The position numbers and the translations under genes were made by a program. Below are positions 25,204 to 37,557 of a stretch of DNA of 64,000 nt, piece after piece. Source of the stretch: Melanocharis versteri (lineage: Eukaryota; Chordata; Aves; Passeriformes; Melanocharitidae); contig VZTG01004282.1 in the NCBI GenBank assembly GCA_013397845.1, positions 248,001 to 312,000 of the forward strand, given 5' to 3'. The notes beneath the pieces are model-generated. The model saw only the letters and a list, made by a program, of their open reading frames with translations. It was not told where the DNA came from and did no database searches. Position 1 is the first letter of the stretch. Each line of letters opens with the position of its first letter.

Positions 25204-28200
25204 ATGCTGCTTCTAGCTTCAGCCTTTTTTCTAACACTACTGCAGTGCTCTAATGCCCAAAATGAAACAAGCATTACACCTGCAGACTGTAGCACCATTG
25301 AAACAGATGCAGGAGTGGCCCTGGATTTGGTCAACAGACATCGCAGAGATGGTTATGTTTTTGGTTTATTCCGTGTTGCTGATGCACATGAACTACATTT
25401 AGTAAGTATCAACTTAAAGGCTGATTTACGCAAGACTGTGATTTTTACATAATTAGCCAGGTCATTAAGAGCTTATGTTTACTGCTTCTACTAGAACAAT
25501 GTTGATGTAATCCAATGAATCAGCTGTGATTTACACCACCTCAGTATTCATTTGTGTACGATTTATTGCACGTAAGCTTGATTTCTAACAATGCCAAATG
25601 GCCTCTCTTCTCTTGGTCAGCAGGATGTTTGCATAAGAGATGCTCTGAACAGTTTTATACAACTTTGGAAATTAATCTGTCCTGTCTGCTGTCTGGTTTC
25701 AGATGTTATACTCAAAATTTATATTCAGAAGGTTTCTTTAATCCATGAATGTCTAACATTAATTAGACCAATGTATCCTGCAAGATTGGTATTTTGTTAT
25801 TATCTTAATTTTGAAGATAGCTGGATAAACTGGTGGAAAGGAAAAAAAGGCAGAGGAATTCAAAGGAGTTTCTACTCTGCAAAATAGGGGAGAGACTGGA
25901 TAGAGAATCCCTACTGGTGATTTCCTATTTCCTTCCTATTTCTATTTCTGTTTCCTAGAGAGAATACATAAGCCTTTCTCAATGACTGCCTAAATGCCAA
26001 AACAAATCAACAGCAGAAAAAGCAATAGAATAAAAATACCTTTAACTAGTACATAAAAGAGACCAAGGATAGGCAGATTTACTAATCCACCTGGTACCTT
26101 TCAGCTGCTTGACTATGAAACTGGTATCTAGGCACACATGCACTGTCCCAGAAGTCTCAGTATGGCAATAGGGAAAACAGGCTGGTTTTTGATGGAGCTG
26201 CTTAGTACCGCCTGAAAGGACAAGTACACACTCAGAAAGTGACCCAAAGCCCAGGTTGTCACAGGTCTTCAGGTACACCTTCAAAAAAACCTGATGGATT
26301 ATTTTGCTTTTCAAAGACAAGAATGCAGCAAGTTATACCATTGGGTTTTACACGGTAGCCAGGCAGTTAAAGAGCTTCATCCAGGAAGGATCTCTTCTGC
26401 ATTAAGAGATTTAAACCCTGAAGTCTCCTGTCCTTGAAGAATGCTGCTGCTGTGCAGCTGTGTGCCACCCCTCTGAAGTGGTACCACCAGGCAGTAAGAC
26501 ATGGAAAATGCATTGGATGAACGATCAAAACCAAAGTTGTGTCTAAAAGAAAAATCTCAGTGTTTCTACATTTTAAGCAACTATTGATTATATAAAGTAT
26601 AAAGCATAACTTGGAATATGGACTAGTGCTGAGGATTCAGACTTCCAGATGAATGCTATAAGCACTAGACTACCATGTTTATGTTTTGCTTTGTACCATT
26701 AAAGAATTTTGCCATCTTTGCAGTCCAGGGCCACAGCCTCAGCTGTCACACAATGTCTACAAGAACAGAAAAGACCCTTCTATCTATCTGACTGCTAAAG
26801 AATTCTCCCTGTCTGGTCTCTGTACCTTCTCAGACCCAAAGCCACCAGATGTGACCTCCTGCACACTGATCATGTACACTATTGTGCAAGAACTTTTGTT
26901 GGTTCCACTGCCAAGATAACATTAAGAGTATGTATATATTTAAAAAAAAAAAAAAAAAGACTGAAACATTATTTTTGTTTCTCCATGCAATAGTGTGCAA
27001 CAGGTTTATCACATCAGCCCCCTCAGAAACCTAAGCAGAGCAATTCCAGCCAAATCTCTTCTGGGTTTACACAGGAGTTCTAGAAGCATAAGATATTCAA
27101 GTATCCACAACAGAACAGTTCTGGACTTGTGCAGAACTGTAGTGACCAAAATGCTCTTAAAACAACCAAGGCGGCATCATGCAAGACAATTTTTTCCCCA
27201 AGAGCTATTGAGCAGATGAACAGAGGAATTTTCTACTGAATATTTGGATGTAGACACTTGACCCCTATTTTAAAATTAGAGACAATGCTAAGATACACAA
27301 ATATTGCAAAACCAGTGTTTAACATGACACTGGTGGACTCTCACAAATGAAAATATTACACTAGACTGCAGCAATTCTTTCACAAGGTCTCATCTATACT
27401 GAAACACTCTGAAAAAGGAACCTGAATGGATAGAACTTCATAAAACCCGAGGACGCTTATTCACAGCGAAGGGCTTTGCATGATTTTATCTAAATGACAA
27501 AATAAAATACATATGTGTTTATTCTGAATGTCCATACAAGCACTGAATAAAGTTAAATAATCCATTCTAAAACTTTTTCTATGGGCCACAGACAATTCTT
27601 AGCACCACATCCCATTACACTGGCATCCAAATTCAAATTTTAATTCTCCTAATCCTATTTGCTCAGGAGACAGAACATACTAGAAGAGTTTCAGAGTTAA
27701 GGCTTCTGATTTATTGGGATTATTAGAGTTTTGTTGCATCACTCCCTGAATAAACTGACCAGGAAGGAAAGTTCTGAAACTAAGGTAATTTGAAATGGAT
27801 GTAGATACATGGCTGCCTAGACAACTGATGTCCTAATAGAACAATACATTCTATGGGAAAATCAGAAAGAGGGAATGGCAACCTTTGAACATTGGCATTT
27901 TCCCTGCTTGATGAATGTCAGATTAACAACAGACACTTCTCACAGGTTATCAACAAGAGGATAAGAGGCAACAGTTGTAACTTGCAGGAAGGGAAATTCT
28001 GACTACATATAAGGCTAAAAAAACTCATGGAGAAAGTGGTTAAGTACTAGAATGACCCAGAGAGGTTGTGGAATGTCTGTCTTGGTGATACACAGAATGC
28101 AGTTAAAACTTTGAAGTTTCAGCTTTGCCTTGAGCAAGTCGCTGGGCAAGATGATCTCCAAAGTTCCCTTCCAGCCTGAACCCTTCCTATGCTTGTCAGC

Positions 28201-31200
28201 TCTGAAAAACCTTAACAGAGAACTGGAGAAGCTTCATTAAAGATTAAACATATCAACCTCAAAAGAAGTTTCTTTCAGATCAAACTTCTTGTCTACAAAC
28301 TCTTTTTTACTTGCACTTCTTTTCCAGGGAAATTCTTCAGTCCTCTACTTAACTTTGGATGTGCTGGAAACGGAATGCTCTGTCTTATCCAGAAGACACT
28401 GGGAGACCTGTGAATACAGTGACACCTACCCAATGGCAAGTAATGGCATCTGCACTGACTCATTCACCAACAATGCACAAATTTGACCTTCATCTGAACT
28501 ACCCAGAAATTTGTGTCGCAAAATCTTTAAGTGAAGACTGGGCTTTAATATGGCTCATTCTAAACCAAGATCTATCTAATTCTAGAGTTGTTGAACGTAA
28601 GCTAAAGGCTTGGGAAAGGGTTGGCTCTTCAAATAAGAGTAGCTTTATTTAACTAGTTGTCTCGAAGGAACTATACTCCACATTCCACTGCTCGTAGCAG
28701 AACTTATGTTTTAAGGGTAATTTGCTGACAACTAAAGGGAACTAGAAATTATTTTTTAAGCATGTTCCTAGTATATGAACCAGAAATACCAGTGGTATAT
28801 TTTGTCAGTTTTCTGTCATAGCATTTGTGGTATGACAGTGTGAAATATTGGTAGTGTCAGTACATGAATGATATAGAGCAATACTTGTCCTTTCTTTTGC
28901 ACTCCAATGATGAGAACTCCCAGTCCAAAACTTTATTTAATAGGAGAGTTGTGATGCTATGACAAAGCATAAAGCAGAAAGGCCAGGAGGAGAGAAGAGA
29001 AAGCATTTATTCTTTTCTTTTAAATGGAGAAAAGGAATAGACGAAAAGGTCCATCCACTTTTGACAAAGATTTGTGTAACATGGCATTCTAACTTTCCCT
29101 GCCGTCTTGTCTTATCCTACTTTAAATAAGTATCAGGATGACTGAGAAGGCTGGTTTAGTTTTCCATTGTCTACTTAATCGTGCAAACTGAGAATTAAAA
29201 TAAAGGCTCTTGTAGAGAGAGATCCCATTTTATCTGAAGACAAATTTTGAGTGGTACCTGATCAAACATTCCATTAATGACCACATCTGTTATTCTTAGA
29301 GGTATTCATATTAAAAGGAGGTATAATTTCTGTGATCGCCTACATCCAATTAAATCCATGGAAAATAACATCATAATAATGTATTCTTTTTTCCTCTTAG
29401 GACTTTGGGCAATGTAAGATTATCACATATATAAACCATCTGCTGAAGAAACCTCAACTATATGGATTTAATTGTACAATAAGCCCAGGTAAAATAACCA
29501 CTGCTGTAAGCCAATGCATACCTCAAACCAGCCCTTGTACCAAAGTCTGTACACCACCAGTGTATGGTAACCGTAACAGATTCGTTCATCTGCTTGTAAT
29601 TCATATTTTAGATAATTCAAATGGAATGTTAAGAATGAGTAATAGAATTAAGGTTACCCTACTCCTCTAAACCAGACTTTATTGATGTCAGATGATATCA
29701 CCCTTCCAGTCCACCAAAATATGATAATGAATATCAGAACAAATGTAAACTTGGAAAGACTGCACATTTCGGGTGGTAAGAATCTAAGGTGATTTATAAG
29801 AATACTCATTTTCATGGGTTTGGGGTTTTTTCACATTACAGGACAAACCAATATTTGTGGAGTGAGAGACAGGTATTCCACTTCCAAGGAAATGCTACAT
29901 TTAAGTTTCTCATTATGAGTTCACATTAAAGCATGGGCACACTCCCAAGAGTATTAATATCCACTGTAATATTAGTAAATTATTTGTTTTCACAGTTCCA
30001 CCTGACTTAGTAGAGTGCAAAGATTGTCCTGTGAAACTTGAAGCCTTAGAAGTCACTGAGCAACATAAAGATATTGCTGCAAAGGCCCTGAAGAAGTTCA
30101 ACAGTGAAGGTAATCACACAAACAACTTCGCTGTGGATAAAGTTGAAAGAATTTTAAAGATGGTAAGTGGCATTTTCTCCTAGAATTACTTAGAAATGAC
30201 ACAATTTTGTGAGCAACTCCAAAACTATGGGACCAGAACTCAAACCCTTCTAGGATCAGATCTACTAGCATAAATCATCTGTTCAAAGTTGAAGGTCCTA
30301 CTTTTGCAAAGACTTGTTATCAACTTCAATTTAGCTGTGAGAAAGCAAAAAGATTTCTCATTTGCTAAAGAGCTATGGCAGTGTGATGGCATTCAGAATT
30401 CAAAGCCTTCTCTGTGTATACCTATTTTAATTTTGAATGCCTATTTACCTATCATGACATAAATGAGTTTATTTACTACCGAGCAGACTTTGATATGGAC
30501 AGTCGTGTTATCATAGTCACACGCTTTGTCAGTTGAAGACAGATAATTTTTTACTCTTAGAATATTTAGCACATGGATACAACACACAGTGGAACATGCT
30601 CAGCATCATTTTGACTCTTGCTGCAGAGCAAAGCAGCACTCTGAGGACAGGAGGTGAATTTGTGCTGTAATTCTTGAAGAACTTCTGGGTCTGGTAAATA
30701 TCTCCATATCTGAGTGATGTCAACATGAAGACTTATCCTTTGGGTGATTTGAAGTATATTATTAACAAAATTTCTTGTTGGTAGATACTGGAGACTTTCA
30801 CTTAAACAGCACGGGATCATTCTGCCAACACATGTGTCAACTCAGGACACCTCTGTAATGAGGTCCCATGGCTCCCACCATAACACATGTTCATCTTGGA
30901 AACTGCATAAATGATAGCATGCCAAAGCCACCTCCCTGCAGCTTTTAATACTGCTTAGAAACCTGACAGTGTCCCACACTGTAGCCCTGTGCACCATGTA
31001 TCCCTACTGCCATTTAAAAAGGGATTGTTTTCACATTGCCTGGGTTTGTGTGTTTCTCCCCAAACACTTTGTTTTCACACTTCACCATCTTCAGCTACAG
31101 CAACACTTTAGATTGTACCACTGGATTTTAATGCTCAGAAACTATGAATTACAATAAAAAAACATACCATAAAGTCAGTGCATGCACTTTTAACCAATTT

Positions 31201-34200
31201 AGTTAAACTAGTGAAACTCATGTGTGCACACATGCTAAGGACACCTTCAACACAGACTTGAAATAAAAGTACTGCTATAGTTGGAAATTAAAATGAAACA
31301 CCTCTTTACGGATTTTAATAGGATCACAAAGGCTTTCTACCATGTTCATATGGAGTAAGGGCTTCTCCATAACTAATGCCCTTGACAACAGAGAAAGCAA
31401 TATTCTCACAGTAACTGGCAGAATGTCACCTCAAATTAACATCAGCACTGTAATACTATGCACTCCCATCACTGGAAAGCGGTGGTTGCCATCCAATAGA
31501 TCTCTCTACTTTCACAGAGCAGCAGTTCAGTTTAGGGAGAAGACTCTAAGGACACTACTTCCTAAAAACATAGGCTGTAAAAGTAACAGATTGTATAACA
31601 CACATCTAATAAACAAAGAATTAAAGCAAGCATTCCTGGAAGCTGTAAGGGTGTGAGATATAAATTATCTAACCTGTTTTCCTTGCTGAATATGTATATG
31701 TGCATGAACATTTGAACAGGACAGATGAGGAAAGCATGAGGTAGATGGGATTTTGACAATAAGATGAAATATGGTTGCTCTGAAAATTCAGGACTTTAAA
31801 TACACCTAAGTTACCACTTCTTCTTTGACCTCTTTGTTTCAGACTGCCTCTCGTGAAGGCCACATTTTAGGATTCTCTATAAAAGAGACCAACTGTTCCA
31901 AATCTATGGAGCAAGCAGATGAGGCATTGGAATGTGATTTTCTGCATGACTGGCACGCTGTAAGTAAAGTCTTAGAATGAGAGCTGATACAATGGGTGGT
32001 ACCAGGAAGATTCTATCAATGTATTTCCAAGTGTTTCTTATAAGCATGCACCCAAACTCAAAACTAAAAATCCAGCATGTCCAAGCCCAGATCCTAATTT
32101 TACATCTGCTCCTTTATCTTTTATAAGGAGACAGTCTGAACTCTCAAATCTTAATATAACTGGAGTCTGGCATATTGGAGGCCTAGAGCTTTTCAGGTTG
32201 TATCTGGCTTTTGCATTTAAATTGTGGCCAATCCCTAGCAAATCATTCATGCTATGTCCATAAAAACTTATACACTAATATGAATCATAGATCCGGAAAA
32301 AAATATATGTCTTATGTCATCCCAGTGAGCTCAGAGTCACTTTTTTCTCCTCTGCTGCAGAGGAATGGAGAGTGGAATAACTCAAGCTCATCTGCAGAAA
32401 ACTATCAAAGTATCATCCTCACCCCATTTTTCCATTATTATAATAGTCTACACCAAAGAAACAGCTAGGCAAGATCTCATAATTTCAGAATAAATTATCC
32501 CCCAGAAACTAAATTGAAATAATGAAATAAAAATATGAAAAAAAAACCATGTAAAACTTCTGGTTTATGTACATCCATCACATTCTCTGGCTTTTTATAC
32601 CCCAGAAGACCGGAAAAGGTTGTGAATTAACTGGTAAGGGAGCCACAAGTTCACTAGAACGAAGCACAAGGCAGAGGGCTACAGAGGGTCTGAATTCTGT
32701 TCTCAGTGCTGCCAGTGCTGCTGTTTGTGTGCAAAATGCCACAACCATTTGTAGTCACTGATCATCATGGGCTACTAATGGCCCAAACAGATAAAGCACC
32801 CAGTACAGAGAGCATACACAGAACCCATCACCTGAGTTCTGTGCTCTTTCATATGAGCAATTCCACACACAAGGACTGGACAGCAGGAGAAAGTCACAGC
32901 AAACAGGATGCTAAGGGAAGTAATGCAAAAAAATCACAACAAATTACTTTTTAAAAAATAAATGGAAGAAAGCTCTGCCTTGAGCTTTGTCTGAAGCAGC
33001 ATAGCTACACAGTGCCAGGTTTTGAGAGCTTCAAGCAGAATTACAGAATAGTCCAATCTGAACAGATGTTTGACAAGCAAAGACAGAAAAAAAAAGAATA
33101 AAAATCAGGCACCCATGGGTACCTGTTTTGGAGGCATCAGTGGCTGGGCAGTCTCTTAGACATCAAAAGGGAAGTGAGATGCAGAGTAGTAGCCCTCTAG
33201 GTGCACATGGCAAAGTGCATCTAGAGTGCATCACAGTCAAGAATCCTCAAAAACGGCACATATTTTAGTCATTATTAATCACTGGCAAGAATTGGTCAGA
33301 AGACTCAGGATCTGGCTAAGTTATGTGAAAACACATAGGTATCAAAGGAATAGCCTAACTTGTAAAATGTTGAACATTCAGTAGTTTGTATTAATTCCAT
33401 CACAAGAACCCAGATGTGCATTGTGGGTATTTTTCCCTGTTTTCGCTTAGCACACCGGATTCTGCAAGGCAAGAATTATCAGTGATGCAGATGAAGCTGA
33501 TGGAACAGATATAAGCTGTGAAATCTACCATCCCTGGGTATGTATTCAGTTATGGATACATCTCTGGCTGTATCTTCATGCAGGTTACAGCAACCTTGCT
33601 TAGTCCAGACTGGCAGATGATGCCAATTTTCTATTGCCTGGGTGTGATGTCGCATGTCAGGACAGACTGACCTGCAAGCCCGAGGTCAATCAGAGGATGG
33701 ATCAGAATTCAGCTGCCCCTACTACTCCCTCCCAGTGTGCCTTAGTTCAATCACTGGCTTAGTATAAGTGAGTAGAGATTGGCCAACAAGTTCAAAGAAA
33801 TTTTAGAAAGCAAGAGGAGTGGAGATGATCTTTATCATATTTGGTATTCCAGTTTATATTACAACAGCTACTCCAGTGTGGATTTATTTTGTTTTGATCT
33901 ATCACAAATATTTCTCAGCTCGTTATATAATTTCATTTTGACATGGTGTAGTGTTTCTAGCAGATTTTCAGTAACCTGGCATTTCATTATCTACTCCATC
34001 TCTTCTATCACGAAAAAAAAGCAGATCTTTTTTCCTTAAAGATCATCAGAGCCATGAATGCAAACCTACTAACTCCCACCTCTCTTTTTCACCAATTTCT
34101 TCTGCCCTATCAACACCTGATTAATACTTCCTCCCTGGTGTTTTTATAAACAGCACCACGGCTGTGGGCGAAAAGGCAAATATTCAGCTCTGGGACATCC

Positions 34201-34994
34201 ACATAGACATCCCCACTGTCATCATCATTTTGGTCACAGACATCGCCATAAGCATCACCACAGACATGAATGTCCACCCTCTTCTCAGTCCAGACCTGAA
34301 GACCCTGAGCACAACCCCAAATCCAGCAAGGAAGATCAAGACAGCAATGAAGGACCTGCTACTTCTTCTCCCCCTCCTCCCCACGATGAACCAGATGACC
34401 ACCATCCTACTCCCCCTCCTCATGGACCAGACCATGACCATCCTCCTCACCACCATGGACCACCCTGTCCTCCTCCCCACCATCATGGACCACCCTGTCC
34501 TCCTCCTCACCACCACGGACCACCCTGTCCTCCTCCCCACCGTCATGGACCAGACANGTCATGGACCAGACAATGACCATCCTCCTCACCACCACGGACC
34601 ACCCTGTCCTCCTCCCCACCATCATGGACCACCCTGTCCCCCTCCTCCAGGACACCCTCCTCATCACTGTCATCACTATCACAGACATCATCACAACAAG
34701 ACAAGCATACCAGGAAAGTATTTTCCATGCCACATAACAGGAACTGTCTATCGCATCCCAGTTCAAAATCAGCAGGATTCTCTCACACCTCCCACTGCGA
34801 ACTTTCCTGAGCTATCCCAATGCAATCTTCACTTTTCCAGCAGTGGCTCAAGACTAAAGGAGATGGCAGAAGCTCTAGGCTTTCCAGATCACCCCACACA
34901 ATCAAAATCATGCCCCGGAAAACCCAAACTTGACCTTCCAAAAATTTTGCCTTTATTTCCACATAGCTTTGTAACAGAAAAGTCTCCTATATGA
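25204..34994 (+). CDS. HRG: Histidine-rich glycoprotein, complete but with a one-N assembly break
   Basis: Exons: 25204-25401, 28328-28435, 29401-29488, 29996-30162, 31843-31959, 33451-33537, 34154-34994 (stop TGA). A signal peptide (residues 1-18, ending CSNA) precedes two cystatin domains: TPADCS, RRDGYVFGL and VADAHE match human HRG; domain 2 starts VECKDCP. Exon 7 gives a His-dense segment, a region of HHHGPPCPPP repeats, a second His cluster and a C-terminal part (TGTVYRIP, TANFPEL, SCPGKPK) matching human. An N at 34557 plus a duplicated 15-mer shifts the frame by one; discounting those 16 bases gives 529 residues (human 525). Intron 2 has a GC donor. Sequons include NET, NSS, NCT, NHT and NCS. 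Family role: abundant plasma protein binding zinc, heme, heparan sulfate and plasminogen. Introns 3-6 appear blank. Confidence 0.92.
26942..26958 (+). repeat. Poly(A) run in HRG intron 1
   Basis: Seventeen consecutive A residues. No recognisable retroposed sequence precedes it, so it reads as a simple repeat or the tail of something too decayed to name. The rest of HRG intron 1 (25402-28327) holds only this and the CR1 copy near its end. Confidence 0.6.
27950..28190 (+). mobile_element. CR1 LINE 3' fragment, old copy
   Basis: Phrases in order match the CR1 3' region: ggataagaggcaacag, ggaagggaaattctga, cccagagaggttgtggaa, cttgagcaag, and gatgatctccaaag with ttcccttccagcct. It is on the same strand as HRG, ends about 140 bases before exon 2, and lacks an intact terminal ATTCTATG repeat. 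Many substitutions suggest an old insertion. Confidence 0.6.
28436..28437 (+). other. GC 5' splice site of HRG intron 2
   Basis: Exon 2 must end at 28435 (phase 0) to join exon 3 at 29401, and the intron then starts GCAAGT rather than GTAAGT. GCAAGT is the usual form of the rare GC-AG class. The only nearby GT (28440-28441) would shift the frame and meet a stop a few codons into exon 3. Confidence 0.8.
34154..34273 (+). other. HRG first His-rich segment
   Basis: The first 40 codons of exon 7 encode 17 histidines mixed with Arg, Lys and Pro, plus cysteines at exon positions 4, 22 and 40. The run HRHRHKHHHRHE is typical of metal- and heparin-binding stretches. It directly follows cystatin domain 2, ahead of the acidic/proline linker and the repeat region. 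Confidence 0.75.
34421..34665 (+). repeat. HRG in-frame 30-base tandem repeats (HHHGPPCPPP)
   Basis: A 30-base unit coding HHHGPPCPPP repeats three times from about 34462, is interrupted by HRHGPD/NDHPP, and resumes for two more units. A larger period is also visible: the block beginning catggaccagac at 34421 recurs after 123 bases (41 codons). Human HRG uses a GHHPH pentapeptide here instead, so this is a lineage-specific repeat, and each unit contributes one cysteine. Copy number may be underestimated because the assembly breaks inside it. Confidence 0.8.
34542..34572 (+). other. Unmerged assembly overlap around a single N
   Basis: The only N of the window (34557) is flanked on both sides by the same 15-mer, gtcatggaccagaca (34542-34556 and 34558-34572). 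N plus one copy is 16 bases, exactly the one-base frame offset seen between the two halves of exon 7. The simplest reading is two contig ends that overlap by 15 bases and were joined with a one-base gap. A gap of unknown true size in the repeat remains possible. Confidence 0.8.
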
Positions 34995-35429
34995 CCTCAG
35001 ACAAAGATGTTCCTGGTTCAAGAGTTTCAGGGGCAATCACAGTTCTACAGTTAATGAAAACAGCACATGGAGAAGGGAGGAAAGCATTCAGTTTCTAGGA
35101 AGGAGAATCACTGAAAATAATCATTAAGTATTTCAACCTGCTTCTTCATCCTGGCTACCTCAGGCTCCACTATAACTGAAAGGCTCAAAATTCTGAGTCC
35201 TTCAGACAACGTGAATGGGTAAAAATCTCCCCAGAAAACAATGCTCCTTCAGTTCTAACAAAAAGGAAAATTCCCTAATAGTGAAAATTACCATCTAAAG
35301 TCTTTCATTTTTTCATCATTCGTAATTATAATGTACTTCTCCAAGGAATCTGACCTAGAAGAAATTTGACTGCTTTCCACAAAAAAGAATCCATGACACT
35401 ACATTCATGCTTTATACAGATTTAAAGAA

Positions 35430-35435
35430 AATAAA
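35430..35435 (+). terminator. Candidate HRG polyadenylation signal
   Basis: AATAAA 436 bases after the stop, followed by a T-rich and TGT-rich stretch (ttttttcttgacac, tgttttgtcc). It is the first canonical signal after the HRG stop. Confidence 0.55.
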
Positions 35436-35459
35436 AACACGCAAGCATTTTTTTCTTGA

Positions 35460-36216
35460 CACAGTTGCCTGTTTTGTCCTTTGTTATTTTTCACTCTACA
35501 TAATTAGCTATTAGATATTGAACGAGAAATTATATTAAACTATTAAGCTATTTAGGTATTAAACATCCACGAGGCAAACTCTAGCAGAAATTGACTAATG
35601 GTGTTTGGGTTACCACTGTTATCTAGAAGAGGTCTGAGAACAGTTAATGACTTGCTGTCTCACTGCAGGGTGGCCTGCACAGGTGCTTCCATCGCTACAG
35701 CTGCTGGTGGTGATACATAGAAATATTGCAGTCAAGGACAGCCCTTCTCAAATAGTTCATAATTGCTCTCAGGGGAAGAGAAAAGCAGATGCATGTAATA
35801 ACTCTTACATGTAAATGTTTTCTTTATTGCTGAACCTTCCTCACTGGAAACTGAGCTGGGAAGAGCAGGAATAAATAGTGGTGCCTCTTTATACTCCAGC
35901 CCCCATCAAGGCTGAGTCCATTCAGACTGTCCAGGGACCAGCAAGCTGGTTCAGAACAGCGATGTCATAAACAAGATTATGGGATTAATCTAAAAAAAAA
36001 TAGTAATTTGGTCCTCCAAACAGCTTTTTAACGGCATAAAGTGAAATACAATGTGGCAAGGGCCACACTGAAGAAAAAGAAACAAAATGAGTACTCTGTG
36101 TGACTGAGTGAAGGTTGACTGATTTTTTAAACTCTGTTATAATGTATGAACAAATTTAGTTCTGGTGTAGTTTATTCACAGTCTTTAAAGTGCATTTTCT
36201 TTAACCAAAACTTGTA
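35460..36216. other. HRG-KNG1 intergenic region up to the LTR
   Basis: About 750 bases with no recognisable gene or element. The sequence resumes as ordinary AT-rich DNA beyond the LTR from 37264 to the KNG1 promoter, apart from the 27-base duplication at 37504. Confidence 0.55.
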
Positions 36217-36221
36217 GCAAG

Positions 36222-37258
36222 TGTGGTAAATTGGCCTTGGCTGGCTGCCAGGCACCCACTAAAGCTGCTCTGTCACTGCCCTCCTCAGCCAAGCACGGGA
36301 GAGAAAATATGACAGAAGGCTCCTGGTTCAAGGTAAGGACCTTGAACCTTGAAGGGAGAGACCACTCACCAAATATTGTCACAGGTGAGACTGACTGGAC
36401 TTGGGGAAATTGGTTTAATTTATTACAAATCAAACCAGAGTAAGAGAATGAGAAATAAAGTCAAATCTTTAAAATACCTTCTCCCCACCCCTCCCTTCCT
36501 CTGAGGCTTAAATTTACTCCTGATTTTCTCTACCTTCTCCCCCAGTTGGTGCAGGAGGATGGGAATGGGAGTTGCAGTCAGCTCATCACCTGTGGCTTCT
36601 GCTCCTCCTTTTTCCTTAGGATAAGGACTCCTTACACTCTTCCCCTGCCCCAGCCAGGGATACCTCCCATTTGGAGGCAGTCCTTCATATACTGCTCCAG
36701 TGCAGGTCCTTTCCATGATGTGCAGTCCTTTAGGAACAAACTACTCCAGCATGAGCGCCCTGTGGGGTCACAAGTCCTGCCAGCAAACCTGCTCAAGCAC
36801 AGGCTTCCACAGGGTCATAGCCTCCCCTGGGCATCCACCTGCTCTGGCGTGGAGTCCTCCATGAGCTGCTCCACCACTGACCTCCCTGGGCTCTAGGGGC
36901 ACAGCTGCCTCACCATGGTCTGCTCCATAGGCTGCAGGAAAATCTCTGCTCCGCACCCACAGCAGCTCCTTCCACACCTTCTTCACGGACCATGGGGTCT
37001 GCATAGCTGTTTTTCTCACATATTCTCACTCTTCTCTCTCCTGTTCTTTCACAGTTCTTTTTTTTCCCCATCTCCACTATGTTATCCCAGAGGCACTACC
37101 ACCAGCACTGATGGGCTCAGTCTTGGCCAGAACTGGATCCATCTTGGAGCTGACTGGCATTGGCTCTGTCAGACATAGGAGAAGCTTCCAGTAGCTTCTC
37201 ACAGAAGCCACCCCTGTAATCCCCTGTTATCAAAACCTTGCCACACAAACCAAATACA
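36222..37258 (-). mobile_element. Endogenous retrovirus solo LTR, 1,037 bp
   Basis: The unit starts TG and ends CA on either strand and is flanked by the 5-base direct repeat gcaag (36217-36221 and 37259-37263). Read on the - strand it starts TGTATTTGGTTTGTGTGG, has AATAAA at 36424-36419 about 200 bases before its end, and ends in ccaatttaccaca. The interior has the characteristic series of ctggagca-type and gtggggtcac-type GC-rich phrases that I recall from a family very common in songbird genomes. A 5-base duplication fits an ERVL-type element. No gag, pol or env is present, so it is a solo LTR left by recombination; an A/G-rich low-complexity segment marks its middle. The family name is not certain. 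Confidence 0.82.
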
Positions 37259-37503
37259 GCAAGACACAGCTGGAACACAGGAGCTGAGGCAATCCCAAGG
37301 TTTTCACAGATCCAAAGCAAAGCTATTTGGTGCCAAACATGGGAGACAAGCATCAGATGTTCTCAGCCAGCTCTAATCCTGGCTTGGCCAGACTCAGGCA
37401 ACAGTAATTTAATCCTTTGTTCTTGGGTATCACATATCTTAATGATAACAAAGCACTATGATCACTGACTAATCCATAGTCCAGGCAGTCTCCACATGGC
37501 AGC

Positions 37504-37557
37504 AGAGATGGACTTTCCAATAGGACCATGAGAGATGGACTTTCCAATAGGACCATG
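37504..37557 (+). repeat. Perfect 27-base tandem duplication
   Basis: Two exact, adjacent copies of a 27-base unit starting agagatggactttccaat (37504-37530 and 37531-37557), about 580 bases before the KNG1 start codon and 240 bases beyond the solo LTR. Identity of the copies implies a recent slip event. Confidence 0.9.

Noticed and set aside
34184..34766. Long - strand frames opposite the HRG repeat
   Set aside because: Mirror reading of the tandem repeat; the regular pattern comes from the 30-base period.
34164..34994. Single long frame across HRG exon 7
   Set aside because: Its first half (Leu/Thr/Met rich) is a shifted reading of the His-rich repeat. Only the part after the N is the real HRG frame; the correct frame before the N starts at 34154.
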